Shown: positions 29,399 to 42,259, counted from the stretch's first letter. The stretch: DNA of 64,000 nucleotides from Euglena gracilis (GCA_039621445.1 CP154955.1:60419564-60483563); one strand, 5' to 3'. Translations and numbers: made by a program. The notes: generated by a model from the sequence alone, not told the origin.

Positions 29399-32300
29399 CT
29401 CCAAGTCCGATTCGGCACTTCGGCCGTTTATTGTTTTCTTGTGTGAGTAGATAGCGCGCAGTGCGGACCGCATTGTGGTCGTCCTCCAACGAGGATTCGG
29501 AGATCTCATCCCCCTCCCTGCCCGAAGCCGGGGTTCCCTCCTCCAAAGAGGAGATTTTGAACCCGACCTTGTGTTTGTTGTTGTGCTTTGTATCATGGTG
29601 CCGACGTTGCTTCGGGCGGGGAGAGCGGAAACGGTAACATTTGGACGAATGGTGGTTATGTGATCCACAAATGGAACACTTTTGTCGGTTTTGTGATTTT
29701 GATGGGCTTTCACCCCTTGGAGGTCTTGGTGAACGGAATCCCGTTCGACTTCGGTTCTTGTTGTAATCCGGTTTCCCGGGCGACGATCGCGAAAAAGATG
29801 ATCCACTTCGCGAACGTGATCGCAATGCGTCGCGATTTGTATCACTTTTGTAAGGGGGTCGGGTGATCGAACACGAGGTGCGCGATCGCATCCGCGGTTG
29901 TGGAACGGTGATGGGGACCTTTGTCGATAACCCGACGATTGTGATTGTCCAGATTCCGGAGGAGCGTGAACTCCGCGAGGATTGTGAACCCCTTGGACTC
30001 TGATACTGCTTTCGCGTATCAGGGTGGGGGCAGTCACGGGACGTATGCCCAGATTTGTTGCCCAAAAAGCAAGTTTTGTCAGAAGATTGGTCAGATGAGC
30101 GCGGCTAGCGTGTTTTTGTATCTATCCTTGGGGAGTTTGTATGTTTACTGTATCCCCGTGTGGATTTTGGAGAATAAGTCTTTTGTAGGGCACTTACCGT
30201 ACCGCTAGGGAGACCAGCGGTAGGGTGGTGGGTGTAAGCCGGTTGTATCTGTCCCAAAAGTTGTGAAAGTTTCATTTGTTTGGATACATAGTTCCATGGT
30301 TGTTCAGGTGTAAGTTTGTTGTCCGCGAGTTCCTCGCGATGGATGTCCTTGATAACTGTACGAATAAAATGGAGGAGAACCGCATCGAATTGTTCTTTCA
30401 TTTGGTTCTCTCCCAGTTCATCAACCTCAGAAGCCAATCCCAACCATTTGGAATACCAAAGGTCGATGGACTTCCATTTTCGGTCACTGGGCGCGAATTG
30501 TCACCATTTTTTCTCCAGCGTAATTCTCGAAATTAAGCTTGGCCAGGTTGACGCATACTGGTCAACAATGAATGCAATCAATGAATTCAATCTTGATTAC
30601 CTCAAGGTTCACGTCTTGTGTTGGCCCCTTCAAGTCCCAGTAGTATGTCCAGTCGCGCCAAAACTGTTTCCAAGTTGGGGGATCTCCGTCCCATTGTAGA
30701 TTTACCTTGTTGGCAATTGTAATGGTACCTTTGAAATGGCGTTGTGGGCCGCGATTTCCATCGTAATTGTTATAATAGGGTTGTTGGGGTGGGGTGGGGT
30801 GCGCGAGTGCGCATCCAGAATGGTACTCATGGTACCATAGGTACCATGGGTATTTGGTACATCGCAGTTCCGCGAATTGTATGGTTGTGTTTCTCGATTC
30901 CGCGATTCGAATTGTAAAGGGTCGTGACTCCGAGATTCGGGGTGTGGTAACATATCAGGGTGGTAGGAATCCTGTTGTTCACCCGCAAATCGGGGAACCG
31001 CGATAAATTCCGTGTTTCGCATTCGCGATCCACGGCCAATAACCGGGGTAGGGTTATGGCTCATACCGCGAATCAGTCCCGATTCGCGAATTTCTTGTTG
31101 TAAAACGGGAGGATTCGCGGTTTTCGTGGTAAAAACCGGTTCCTCATCCGAAGATTCACCCTTAGGGGGGGAATCTTAAATCGTGGTATAAATGGGCGAT
31201 TGTAATCGCGATTGTAGGCATGTTCATGATCATGTGCATCCGTGGATGCTTGTAGGGCATGCGCATCGGAAGATGCTTGTAGGGGTGCGCATACTGCACT
31301 TCTGGAAGAATTGGCATCCAACGAATCGTGAATTTGACGCACAAAGTCGCGAGTTGGATGTCGGGCACCCGAAGATGCTTCGGTTGATGCGCGAAAAGCG
31401 CGTTGTGAGCTGGAAGTTGCATTTTGACCACCAAAAACACGGTTTTCAGGGGCAAAGTGCGGGGAGGTTGCGGGATTTTGCATGAATCTCATCCAAACTC
31501 AATGCAAAATCTTGGATACTTTGTGCCAATGAACCAACCACTTGGAAAAGGTCCGAAATTTGTTCAACATCACCCTGCAAGCGCTTAATACGTTTGCGGT
31601 ATGAGGGTAATTCATCCAAAAGTGGTAATTTGTCAACAATGGAGTCAAAATCCGCGTAAAGCTTTGGAAAAGTGGTGTCCAAGAATTGGACCCGCATAAC
31701 CAAAGTTTCCATTGCGGTTGTAAGGGTGTCCAACCGATTCTCGGTTTGTGGGGTTGTGGTACCCAACGTGCGTTGGGGTACCCCTACCGCATTTTCAGCG
31801 GTTTTGTCATCCATCATTGTCGAAAGTCGGTTCTCCAACACCGAAATTTGTTGTTTTAATGTGAGAACTTGTTGGGTGACCGAATTTTCGGTCCTCATCA
31901 AGGTTTCACAAAATTCTTGTTAGTTTTCCTTATTTTTCGCAAGAATTTGGTCGTAAAATGTGCGAAAATCAAGGGTAGTTCGACTTCGCGAACCGTTTGT
32001 GCAACCGAGGATGGGTGGAGTACGGAGACCCTTGTAGAAAGTGTTTGTACGCGTTTCTTTAAATGGGAAGTGATGGATTGTAAGGTTTTGTGTTGGGTAT
32101 TAAAATTCGCAATTGCGGTTTCAATGCCGGTGATATCCGGAATTGAGATCTGAATACCGTTGCCCCGTTTGTGCAAATCCGCAAACGCGGATTCCATTTT
32201 GTTCACATCCGCTTGTAACGGATTGTGAAAATCGGTTACAGTGGATCGTAGTGCTCCCATACTGGGATTTTTGGTGGAAGTTTCCGCAAAGCGGCGTTGT

Positions 32301-34067
32301 AAGTCCCCAATTGCAGTTTGTAGTCCCGAAACAGCCGCAAAGCGGTTTTCAGGTCTGCAAACGCAATTTGGAGGTCCGCATTCGCGGTTTGGATGGTAGT
32401 TATGACCGTTTCTCGGTCTTGCAGTTCCGCATTCGCGGTTTGTAAGCTAAGAATCACTGCATCGCGGGATTCGAATTCCGCCGTAGCGGTTTGTATCACG
32501 TTGGAAGCAGTTTCAAGTTTTTGTATGCCGTTTTGCCACTTTTCATGGAGGAAATCTTGCCGATGCACCATTTCCGCCACTTGAGTGTGTAATGTGGTCA
32601 AAGTGTTGGAAACTTCACGCATTTGCAGGAAGTTTGTTCCAAACGAGCAATCCGCTCTTCCAGTTGTTGAGCAAAAGCTCTTTGTACATAGTTTTTGCGT
32701 GTTTGTGCAAAATTTTTGATGAAAACTCGCGTTTTCATCACCCAAACGCAAAATGTGTTCTTGGGATTGTTGTACAACATTGGACAGGGTTCAGAAGTGC
32801 TCATATGAGACATATGAGCCAAGTTCCGCACCCGTAGGCACTTTATCCTGTTGTTGTAGGTGGGACTTCATTTCTTGCATTGTATAAGAAAAGTTTTCCA
32901 GTTGTGTGAACAATTGTTGTAGATTTTGTTGTAAATTTGTAAATTTTGCGTTATTCCGCGATTCCGCGGTTTGGAAGGTCTCTTGTACCTGTTGGAAGTT
33001 TTGTACCAAGGTGTTGCGCAAAAAATGCGTCAAAACCTTGGTGGACGTTCTGGAGGTCCATTGTAGTGGAGTTGAAATTATTTTGGCAAAATGGTCCAAA
33101 ATCTTAAATATATTGACAAAGGAAGTCCAGCTTGCCGCAAACGGCCTTGTAACTGTCTTCATCAAATTGTAGGACTTGGTTCAGTGTTTTAGCGCAATTT
33201 TGGACACATGCTTCGATGTGTCGAAATTGCTGTTGTAGTGGGTGGTTCTCTGGTAAATTTGCGACTACGCGCTCAACGGTATTACTGGAGAACGAATCCC
33301 GGTCTTCCTCGGGGTCATTGTCCATAGGAACAATGACACCGGCAGTGTCCGGGACCACCAACCGCATTTCAGCGGACGAAGGTAGTTCTGGGATTTCTCC
33401 CAATTGTGGAGGGGGGGCAAGTCCGGAATGGGGCTTACGGGTGGTAGGGCCGGGGGGGGGGGGGGGGAAAAAGCAAGATGTTTCCAACCCGTCCTCGTAA
33501 GGGGGGGGCTCTGTTGGCAATTGGGTGCCAAAAGGCACTAATTGCAAACGAAGAAGCGGAGGGGGTCCGTAGACCCATTGTAGGGTTATGTTGCGAATGC
33601 AAATGCGGCTGTTTTAACGGTAGGTCCGCGAATGCAGGTTGGGTCCGTAGACCCTTGGAGGGGGGGGCACCGCCGAAGTGGCTTGGGTCCGAAGACCCTT
33701 GGAGGAGGTGGGGGGCACCGCCGAAGCGGCATGGGTCCGAAGACCCTTGGAGGAGGTGGGGGGCACCGCCGAAGCGGCTTGGGTCCGAAGACCCTTGGAG
33801 GGGGAGGGGCACCGCCGAAGCGGCCTGTTGTAGGGGGGGGGGGCACCGCCAATGCGGTTTGGGTTCGAAAACCCAGTTGTGGGGGGGGGGTACCGCCGAA
33901 GCGGCTTTCGCGTCCGCCCCTTGTACGGAAAAATTTTCACCGCAGAAGCGGCTCAGGCATCCGCCCCTTGTGAAAAAAATTTGGGCATTCTGCAGTCCAC
34001 GAAGCGAACCTTTTAACAAAGCATAGTTAATAGGTGCGTTTCCATTGTTCGCATTTGCGCTTTGCAT
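29396..34067 (-). pseudogene. Gypsy B gag remnants
   Basis: From the ATG at 34067 (MQSANANNGNAPINYALLKG) through the hairpin repeats, coiled coils (LKQQISVLENRLSTMMDD, FRHIEACVQNCAKTLNQVL), a capsid remnant (LASEVDELGENQMKEQF) and zinc knuckles (CSICGSHNHHSSKC) to the TAG. Many frameshifts, and a deletion near 30560 removes part of the capsid. The reading NDPEEDRDSFSSNTVERVVA shows the natural frame where A is broken. Confidence 0.75.
33640..33905 (-). repeat. UUCG-hairpin array in gypsy B
   Basis: Same 50-bp units as at 20097-20345, with C-runs of different lengths. Confidence 0.85.
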
Positions 34068-34285
34068 TTTTGATCAAAAGTTGGGAATTTTTTTGTCAAA
34101 ATAGTAAAAATCGTAAAAATACCAAAATATTTTGTGAAAAGACCCAAAATGGTAAGCAAAGGTGGGGGCTCAGAGGCTTTGTGATGCAGCCGTAGCCACT
34201 TGTGCCCCTGAGACACCTCGCCGGTGCTTAGTCTTTCTGGGTGTTTCTTTGGTCGCTCTACCGTTAAACCTATTCTGCTACCAAG

Positions 34286-34713
34286 TGTACGTCCCACCAC
34301 GACTTTTCTACTTATGCTTTCCTCCCGAAAAGCCCGTGGGGGGAGTAACAATAAAATTTGCTTCCCTTTTTCCCCTTTGAATGCAAAGCACACAAGCAGA
34401 AGAATTGGTGGGACCGCAGTCCCTTATATGAAAGTGACTTTTGCTCTTTCGAGCTTTGTAAAAGAAAGAAATAAAACTTGTATCCAAATGGGACATCGTC
34501 CTCAGAATTCTAAAACAGAATTGCAAAGCACCAAACCCAATAACCTTGAATTAGGAACCAGTTACTTTCGCTAAGCTGTCGCCAGCTCTGAGATTCTCTC
34601 TTTGTCTTATGGTTTAACCATGCCACTGTACAGTCCGGCCGTAGCCAGCTTGTAGACCGTAGCCCATTGTATCTGGTACACAGTGCCATGGCAGAATGGC
34701 TGCCTGGTACACA
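34286..34713 (-). repeat. Gypsy B 5' LTR
   Basis: About 428 bp, TG...CA, matching both LTRs of A. The primer site TTGGTAGCAGAATAGG follows at 34269-34285. Confidence 0.9.
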
Positions 34714-35928
34714 TCTAGTCCTGTAGACACGTGTGCGGATGGTTCACAAGTTCCGTTTTCTGTTTTACAGCATGTTCCCCCTCTTCCGGATGTTGAGCAG
34801 ATCTCCAAGCACCTGAAGGACACATGGAATACTTTTCGGTTTGGTCAACATCGAATTGTGAAACATTGGATTACTAAAACAGCCGATATGGCGTTCTCAT
34901 CCAACGCGCATTCGCGTTTACCGCGACATTGGTCGCAGCACAGTAACGCTTTTGATAACTTTTTGGGGAGACACAATCCTATGGATGCATTCCCCCTGAA
35001 ACTTGTCCCACTAGTTGTAGATAAGATTTTACAGGATGAAGCGCGAGCAGCATTACTCGTGCCTGTGAATCCTGAATCGGAATGGTTTCAGAATTTGACT
35101 TATGTCATCTTTTATTGATGGGACATACCAAATGATGTCTTCCTTTCGAGGGTTTCTGTGGTACAGTCTCACCACCTTTTCAATAAAAATTTTTTAGTGT
35201 TTGTTTCCTTGATGCTTTCAATGTTTCCCAATCCCCAACCATGAAGGTTAGTGTGTTGGATCATACCGACCACGTTGGAGCCGATACAGTGTTTCCCCAT
35301 ACTTGTCCCCTCTATGGTTGATATGACCCATAAATATGTTTCTGCTGTCGCTGAAAGTCTAGGACAGCACCCCAATTCAGCAGAATTTTGTATTGGCATC
35401 AGTCGCGAATTTTCTGGTGTTTTGGAGAATCCTGTTTACGCTTGTGATATGGGCCCCGCTACTCGCGGACCTTTTGGCGTTTGCAAAATTGAACTTAAAG
35501 AAGGCACAAAGCCAGTGCATCGAAGAATTTTCCTTTCTTCAGGAGAACGAGAGATAGCTCTCAGTGAAATGATTTAAAACCTCATAGAGAGGAAGTGTAT
35601 CATCCCTTCTAAGAGTGAATGTACCTCCCATGCTTTTGTCGTTTCTACACCCTAAACCCATCAGGTCAGAAAAAGTGGAGGCTGGTACTGTATTATCTGT
35701 ATTTAATTTCGTAAACTAAGGAACACCCATTCCTGCTACCTCTAATTGAGTACCTCATCACAAAACAAGCGGATAACCGCTTGTGGTCAATTTTCGACCT
35801 GGAGGATGGGTTCCACCAAATGCATATGGATCCTTATTCACAAGCCTACACGGCATTTATAACAGACAAAGGTGTTTACCAATGGACGGTTTTACCAATG
35901 GGTGTTCGGAATTAGGAATTTAATCTAA
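34714..35928 (+). pseudogene. Gypsy C fragment: DAM-like domain and RT N-terminus
   Basis: Plus-strand relative of the A family, more diverged. 34770-35118 encodes the DAM-like segment (FSSNAHSRLPRHWSQHSNAF, KLVPLVVDKILQDEARAALLV). 35250-35925 encodes RT from GISREFSGVLENPVYACDMG to GVYQWTVLPMGV with stops and frameshifts. It ends at the LTR of element D, before the RT catalytic motif. No LTR or gag adjoins it. Confidence 0.8.
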
Positions 35929-36639
35929 TGGGTGTTTCTGGGGTGGGGCGTGCGCTTTCTCCGAGGGTTGGTGGGCTGAAGCCAACCCCCGTTTGTTTCA
36001 CTCAGGTATTTTCCCCAACCCCAGCCGGCGCGCAGGATCCATTTTTCAAGGGTTTCTGAAATTTTAGTGAAAAACTAAAAATCTGCCATTTGCGAAGAAA
36101 TCGAACTTTTCAGTCTGAAATCTCGCTTTTCTGTCTTTCTCTCTTACACACTCTCTTGCACACCTTGAAGACAAAAACCAAACACACAGACCAACCCACT
36201 GAATCTTGAAACTCTGAAAGTCAGAAACTGAAAGTAGCTTGAAAGTAAACAATTGAAAGTGAACGTGCGAACGTGAAAATGTGTAAACCTGGGGCAAGGA
36301 GGTGAGGGGTAGGGGGTATAAGGCGGCTTGAAGATGCGGTGTTGTAGGCTCCTTCACTTGTCTCCTTCAGTCACCCAACAATGTAATTGTCCACTTCAAA
36401 AAAACAAACAGTGTACTCCACACTTCAGTCAATGCCAAATTCAATACAATAGTATCCCTTCTTTGCCAAATAATGGGGAAAAACCTTCAAGTTCTGCAAA
36501 AAAGATTTAAAGCGCAAAGTAATTTTACCCGCTTCCAATTTCTATCCCGGTGTTTTTTAACTGATTGGGTGTTACCCGCGACTTTGAAATTTGCGCTTTC
36601 TGGCAATTTTTGGCTTCTGGCGAAACCCGGCGGCCGACA
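35929..36639 (-). repeat. Element D 3' LTR
   Basis: About 711 bp, highly similar to 43489-44204. The ends read TGTCGGCCGCC...AACACCCA on the minus strand. Confidence 0.85.
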
Positions 36640-37540
36640 CCCACTCCCTTGCGACCTTAGTCGGACACCAAAAACACGCCCCCCCCCCCTTCCTCAACAA
36701 AGAGGGGGGAACTCCTCCAATTGGCACTCCTTCACCCAAACCCTATGTCCCACACATGGTCCCTTGAACCAACCAAACGGGAAACAAATTTCAGTGACTA
36801 TGGCCATCAAGTGCCTTCAAAGCTTTCGGAAAGACTCACCAAGCAATGAATATTTGGCTGCCCCCCCCCCCGTTTTTAAGGATGGTATGATGGTCTTCAC
36901 CAAGATCCGCCCCCCTTTCCAACAGGTCGTGGATTTCTGGTAAAAATTCGGTTGGTGCCCCCCCCGGGTCGAGGAGATTTTTGGTTCCAATTGGTCAAGC
37001 CCCCCCCCCTTCCTCGGGCCGGGAGGATTTCTGGCAAAAAATCAAACGCCCCCCCTCCCTTTCTCGGGCAGGAGGGATTTTTGTCAAACCGAAACGGGGG
37101 CTCATATTGTGACCATGGACTCCCAACCACAATGTAATCCATCATCTCAAAGAATCAATCAGAAAATAATCCTTCTCCACAAACTCTAACAACACCGCCA
37201 TGTGCGTATGCGATGGAGACGTGACGGCAACGATGGGGAGGGAAGAGGAGGGGACGGACGGCAAATATAGCAAGTGCGGTGGGGCAAATATAGGTGCGGT
37301 GGGGCGAAAATAACAGGAATGCGGCAGTGCATAAGCTGCGGTGACCTTGGAACTCCTGGCCACCTTGCGGGGCCTTTTTCTGCCTTTCTCCATTCTCCTT
37401 TGCAAATTCTTCCATTTGTACAGTCTCTCATTTACACGCTCACGTGTGTGTGCGTGCACTCACACCCACACGGACGTGCAAATCCGGTTTTTGAATTTTA
37501 AAAACAGCACTCTGTCTTCCCTTAAGGCTCACGTTAGCGC
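36640..37540 (-). other. Element D tail, with a 62-bp minisatellite
   Basis: No clear RNase H or integrase is found where they would be expected. Positions 36900-37100 hold about three degenerate units of some 62 bp, each with a C-run and GGATTTTTGGTT-like text. 37200-37460 has short unrelated ORFs only. Confidence 0.45.
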
Positions 37541-37968
37541 CTTGGGCAGGGCCTTGTGGTTCCACTTGGAGGCCATTTGCTGAAATTGTTGGGGGGCATT
37601 TGTCAAACCCATTAAGTTCACCCTCCACTGAAAAATGCCCTTGGGGTAAAACAACACATTATGGGCCGACTTTCTGGGTGTAAAGGTTGGTGGTGAAAAT
37701 TTTGCTTCAAGTCGATGATCGGAAACATTTGGTTTGCACCATGTTTGACCAAAATGTCTTCAGTTTTGGGTAGGGGGTAGTTGCATCGCCTTGCTTGGCT
37801 GTTTGGGCCCCTGAGGTCCAGCACCCGTCTCCAAGGAAAACCGTTAGATTTTCTTGGTACTGGAAAAGTCTGGGACAGCCATTCAGAATTTTTGGCTGTG
37901 GTTGGCTCAATGTATTTTTTTGTGGAGCCAGTCTTGTGTGACTTTTTCAAGTGCCTCTTTCCTCTCAC
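37540..37968 (-). pseudogene. Element D reverse transcriptase fragment
   Basis: Encodes WRRVLDLRGPNSQARR, NYPLPKTEDILVKHG, PIIDLKQNFHHQPLHPESRP and CCFTPR. After a frame change it continues FFQWRVNLMGLTNAPQQFQQ. These are the fingers and palm of a Ty3-like RT. The sequence ends before the YxDD motif. It is a different RT lineage from gypsy A. Confidence 0.8.
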
Positions 37969-38564
37969 CGTGCATGAAAAAAGGCTTCTGTCTGGTTGGC
38001 TTTGCCCCCTCCTTCAACGGTATGAGTGTTGCCCTCTTTCGGGGGGGTCTGGAAATGGCGATGACCGAAACACCGCCCCCCTGTAAACTTGCAAAAATTG
38101 TTCCCTGAACTTGACAACCCGTTCATCCTCTTTTTCCTCCCCCTGCTCCCTTGCAATTATCATTCGGTTGATAAATTGCACTACTCCCCCAGGTCTTCAT
38201 CGCTCAAAAAATGCAATTCCCGGTCCAACACTTCCAAAGGCAAACAAAGACCAAGTTTTTGCAACCCAAATGAAGAACGGTCAGCCACAGTCACATTGTC
38301 CACTGAAAAACTTGTGTCATCCCTGAATTTTTGCGCCTTGTGGTGTGGGAAAATTACCAGTTTTGCCTGCGCAACTGCGCAACAAAAAAATGGATAAGAA
38401 AGAATGGCATCAACTTTGATATTTGCCTCATAAAAATCAACTTCATATTACACACACCCAGGTTCCCTTTCTTCATTCCAATTTTGCTGAAGGATCATTT
38501 TCACCTGAGCACATCCGCACAGCATAATCATTTCTACGATATCGGCTTTTTCCCAACACGGTTA
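37969..38564 (-). other. Element D linker between methyltransferase and RT
   Basis: Minus-strand frames give short natural-looking pieces (QKFRDDTSFSVDNVTVADRS, LEVLDRELHFLSDEDLGE) that may be a decayed protease or linker. No DTG or DSG motif is seen. Confidence 0.35.
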
Positions 38565-39137
38565 TCACATACTCCACCAGCTGTTTGGGAATACTCCATT
38601 TTTTCTGAGTACCATTCCATATCCTCCCAACTTTTCACGGTGACTCCTCCCCCCAGGAATGAAATTCGGGCAGTTCTGGTCATCACAAAGTTTGTTTTGT
38701 AGCTTGCTCAGAATTTTGCTCCCCCCGACTCGGGTGGGTTTTTGATATCCCCAACCTGAAAATTGACAATAAGTAACATCGACAAAAGTCAGATTTTGAA
38801 CACAGGGTCTTTTCCGCAAACGTCCATGACGGGGATTTTCAATCCACCACAAATTTGGCTTGAAGTATTCGATAATCTCCAAAGTTTTATTTTTTTGACC
38901 CGCCCATCTGCCACCTCCAAATTTCTGACTGCCAACGTTCTCGCCGGGCTATATTCTGTACAGGGCACCCCCGCAGCGATGATCTGAAAATATACGGGGG
39001 GGTTCGTCCAATATCTCCACTCCAAAATATTTGCACAGTGGGTTGGGTTAAATCTGGGGTTTATGTCCACTGACACAACCTTAAACCCTCCTCTCTCAGG
39101 CAATCCCCAACCGAGCCTTTACCGCAAAGAAGGTCTA
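38565..39137 (-). pseudogene. C5 cytosine-specific DNA methyltransferase domain in element D
   Basis: Several C5-methyltransferase motifs appear in the right order. Motif I (SAM binding) reads DLLCGKGSVGDCL near 39108-39137. Motif II is VVSVDINPRFNPTH. Motif IV carries the catalytic Cys, [11 protein letters not shown], at 38949-38972. Motif VI is WWIENPRHG at about 38827-38852. A later block reads [17 protein letters not shown]. The frame shifts near 39095 and again near 38880, so this copy is probably inactive, but the key residues remain. Captures of cytosine methyltransferases by retrotransposons have been reported in dinoflagellates and a charophyte alga. Placement between gag and RT argues that it belongs to the element and is not a host gene. 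Confidence 0.8.
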
Positions 39138-39407
39138 AATCTCTTTTCTTTACGGAAGGCTGTGCACGACTTCTATGAGGTCTAGTTTTTTACAGATTTG
39201 GGCCGAATCACAGATTTTCACGTCACGCACGCACACATCCAACACACTGGACCCGCCTTGTGCAGAGACTTCCTGGGATGGCAGATTTTTCATCGTGTTT
39301 TCACTCGCACGAGTTTGCTCATGCCTGGGATTTGTGTATGTCTTTGTGTGGGGCAGGGTGTGCGAACCCGGGGCGGTTCCCGCCCCCAACGGTCCATCCC
39401 GGCTTTC

Positions 39408-40361
39408 CTAGCATCGATTTCCTTCCCCTCTTCCTTTGCCTTTGCCTTTTTCACCGTCCTGGCCCTTTCCCCGAGACCAGTCATTTCCGTTGTTTACTTT
39501 CCCCCAAGGATTGTTTCCTTTGCCCTTTCCTTTGTCTTTGCCTTTACCTTTGCCACCACCAGACTGTGAATAAAAATTCTGGTGATTTGTGTGCCACCAC
39601 TGATTTCCTTGAAAATTGGAATTGGCATTGGAATTCCACCCAGAATCGTTTCTCCATCCACCCCCCAATGCCAAATTGAGATTGCTGGGGGGTGGCAATG
39701 ACTGTGATCGAACCACTAGCACTGCACTTTGCACTGGAGGGTTTACGTTTGCATTGGTTGCAGGAGCTGCCATCTGTGAATCTGATTTTCCAACGGACGG
39801 TTTTGCCACCGTCTCGCCCCCCTTTGCTGACCGTGCTGGGGAGGGTGTACTGGACCCCTTGGCCCAATCTGCCTTTGCAGACCTGGCCCTCTGGTTTCCG
39901 GACCCATTTGTCTCTTTGGAACTGTGTAAAATTATCCCTGAAGGAAAATCTTCGCTCAACAAAACGGAAAATTTCTTCAGCTCCCAATTTTGGTTGTTCC
40001 TCCACAATTTTAATCCTTTTATCCGTGCCTGTGATTGGATTCCCACTGACCTCTTTCAATTTGACGCAAAGTTATTAGGCAAAAAGACCTCGAACTCTAG
40101 CGGCGAAACTTTCGAAACCTTGGAGAGCATATCCCCAGTGACACGTTCCACGGCACAAATGATGTTTTCTTCAGTTGCAGGCACTCCAGGGAACATTTTG
40201 ACTTTTGGTCCACACGTTAACTTCCTTTCCTCCTCATCGGCGACCCAACGCAAAATGAAATTTGGCATTTTTTCCTTGACCAGTCTTTCTGGCTCATCTT
40301 CAGTGGCACTTTTCACCTGCCTTTCCAGGCCATTTTTGAATTTATGACAAAGTCTCGCCAT
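39408..40361 (-). pseudogene. Element D gag: capsid C-terminus and nucleocapsid-like tail
   Basis: 40361-40056 encodes a capsid-like segment (ILRWVADEEERKLTCGPKVK, ICAVERVTGDMLSKVSKV). It continues after a frame change through NPITGTDKRIKIVEEQPKLG to an Asn/Gly/Lys-rich tail (GGGKGKGKDKGKGKGNNPWG). The basic GKGK tail probably binds RNA in place of zinc knuckles. At least two frameshifts. Confidence 0.6.
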
Positions 40362-40500
40362 TGCCGTACAGTAATTTCCCCTGGTTCACAAAGTTGACAT
40401 CATTCCATTTTTTTATGGGACAGTCGGATTAAGTTCCAGCATATTTCCCGTCAATCCTGTCAATTTTCTCAGCGAAAGATGTTTTTCCGTTCAATTCCAT

Positions 40501-40842
40501 TCAGAATTGCAATTGCTTTTGCTTTGTGTCGTCCAGAGTCATTGCAAAAACCTGAAGTTTGAGTAAATCAGACACATGTCTATTTTGCAAAATAACCAAC
40601 GTCCTGAAATATTGATCCCAATCCCGCACAAAGGACGACCGGTCTTTTGGCTGTCCAGAAGATTTTGGAGCTACTAGGGTTTTCATCAACTGATGTGTTG
40701 CCACTGCATTTGATGAAACCAGCCCTGAACCTTCAGGCACTGCCCCCACAGTTCGTGCACAGACCTGCCTGATATGTGTCGCATGTGACCATGGTTCAGC
40801 GTATTCATAGCCTTCAACTTCAACCAGTTTTTTGTCGATCAC
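40501..40842 (-). pseudogene. Element D gag: capsid part
   Basis: Encodes GQPKDRSSFVRDWDQYFRTL and LLKLQVFAMTLDDTKQKQLQ, the helical pattern of a retrotransposon capsid domain (W-x3-F ... L-x2-F). About 110 residues, cut off from its neighbours by stops. Confidence 0.6.
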
Positions 40843-41219
40843 AGGTAAATCGTTGTAACCAAAAGATCAAACTCCTCGATTTTTGGGTTTCCAGCTGATT
40901 TTTCTCTCGTTTCCTTTGTCGTATCCACTGTCGCAGATTTGGCATAATCAGCTTGCTGATTATTCATCACCAAAAACTCAGCCTGAAAGAAATCCAGCTT
41001 TTGTTGCAATTTTTCCGCTCCTGCTGTTCTTTTCGAAGTTCGCTACACTGCTGTTGCAGTAAAACTCCAACCTGCTGTTTCATCCAATTTTCCATTTCTG
41101 CCCGTACTTTTTTCAAACTGCCCCTCTCTTTCACTCAGTCTCAACCTTTCCTGCAACATTTCACTGATGATCACCTCCAAATTGTTTGTCGTTTGCAGCC
41201 CCAACTCCCGTTGCACCTC

Positions 41220-42259
41220 CTACCGAAATGTTTCCTCGCTCTTGTTAAGCACGTCACAGACTTTTTCAATGGGAAAATACTTCCGACCCAAATAATTCTC
41301 CAACCTCCCCAAACGATCATTCAGAGGTTTGCTCTCTCGCTCCAGGGACTGTGAAAAATCCTTCCATTTCTCAGCCTGTGCCTGAAAATTTGCACATTCA
41401 GTCTCATCAAAACCTTTCAATTGCTGAAAACTGACCCAAAGAATCCCTCCAGCCCAGAGCTTAGGTCACCGTCTGCGGCGTTGACCTGAATATAAGCAAT
41501 TTCCTGCTGTTTTTCCTTCTCCCCCACTTGCTGCACCGCCACGTGCATCTCCCCCACAAATTTTTCCAAAAACGACAGCTTCTGAGAAAAATCCGTCTCA
41601 TTTTTTCTCAACCCCTCAACCTGGTTCTCAAAAAACTTGTTTACTCCATCCTCCATTTTCTTCACTTTTTCAGCAAACTGCCGTTCCATTTCCACACTCA
41701 ACAAATGCCTTTGGCATTGGGCCAGATTTTGCACCATTTCACCCTTTTGCTGAAACTGTAAAAACAAGTCGCTTACAGTTGCACTCAGTTCAGCCTGAAT
41801 TTCACGTTTCACCATGGCAATGTGATCAACCATTCGCTGATCATGCATGCCCAATGCGTCGTTGACCAGATTCAATGCCTGCCCCTGTGACATAGCTAAT
41901 GCCTGATTCAGCCTTTTTTCTGCCTCACCCACCAGATTTTCAGCCGTTTTATCGGGATTGTTTCCTTCCCGCCAAAAGTCTGCCATGTAAACATTCAATT
42001 TTACAACTGATTTCTTCACCCCAGTTGTTCCAATCATCATCAGATTGGCCATAGCCCGAATACACTTCCACCTCACACTGATTTTCAGGGTTTTCAGACC
42101 CAGTTTCTGCAAAAAAAAACTGATGTTTGGCTGCAAATTTTGTGGCTGGGTCTGTGGAAAATCTGGCTGAATTGGCCGAAAAACCTGGGCTGGTCCTGTA
42201 TTTGAATACACTGTTAACGTCGGCTGAAAATCCTGCCCACACATCTGGGCTGGCCCCAT
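41220..42259 (-). pseudogene. Element D gag: coiled-coil region
   Basis: Encodes long amphipathic helices (GEAEKRLNQALAMSQGQA, MVKREIQAELSATVSDLFLQ, VEMERQFAEKVKKMEDGVNK) that form an extended coiled coil of about 230 residues, continued by SLERESKPLNDRLGRLENYL. The N-terminal 80 codons read better in another frame (AAKHQFFFAETGSENPENQ). No known domain. The position matches the coiled-coil gag of gypsy A, but no sequence relationship is visible. Confidence 0.55.

Larger units (their letters stand above)
23556..34713 (-). mobile_element. Gypsy B: 3'-truncated copy of the gypsy A family
   Basis: Same order as A on the minus strand, from a 5' LTR at 34286-34713 to the region just past the chromodomain, where homology to A ends (A position about 10085). 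It lacks the accessory ORFs and the 3' LTR. It is dead at three catalytic sites: protease DTG is ETG, the RT palm with YIDD is deleted, and integrase SDQD is SYQD. A 578-bp tRNA-derived insertion splits the RNase H to integrase region. Confidence 0.88.
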
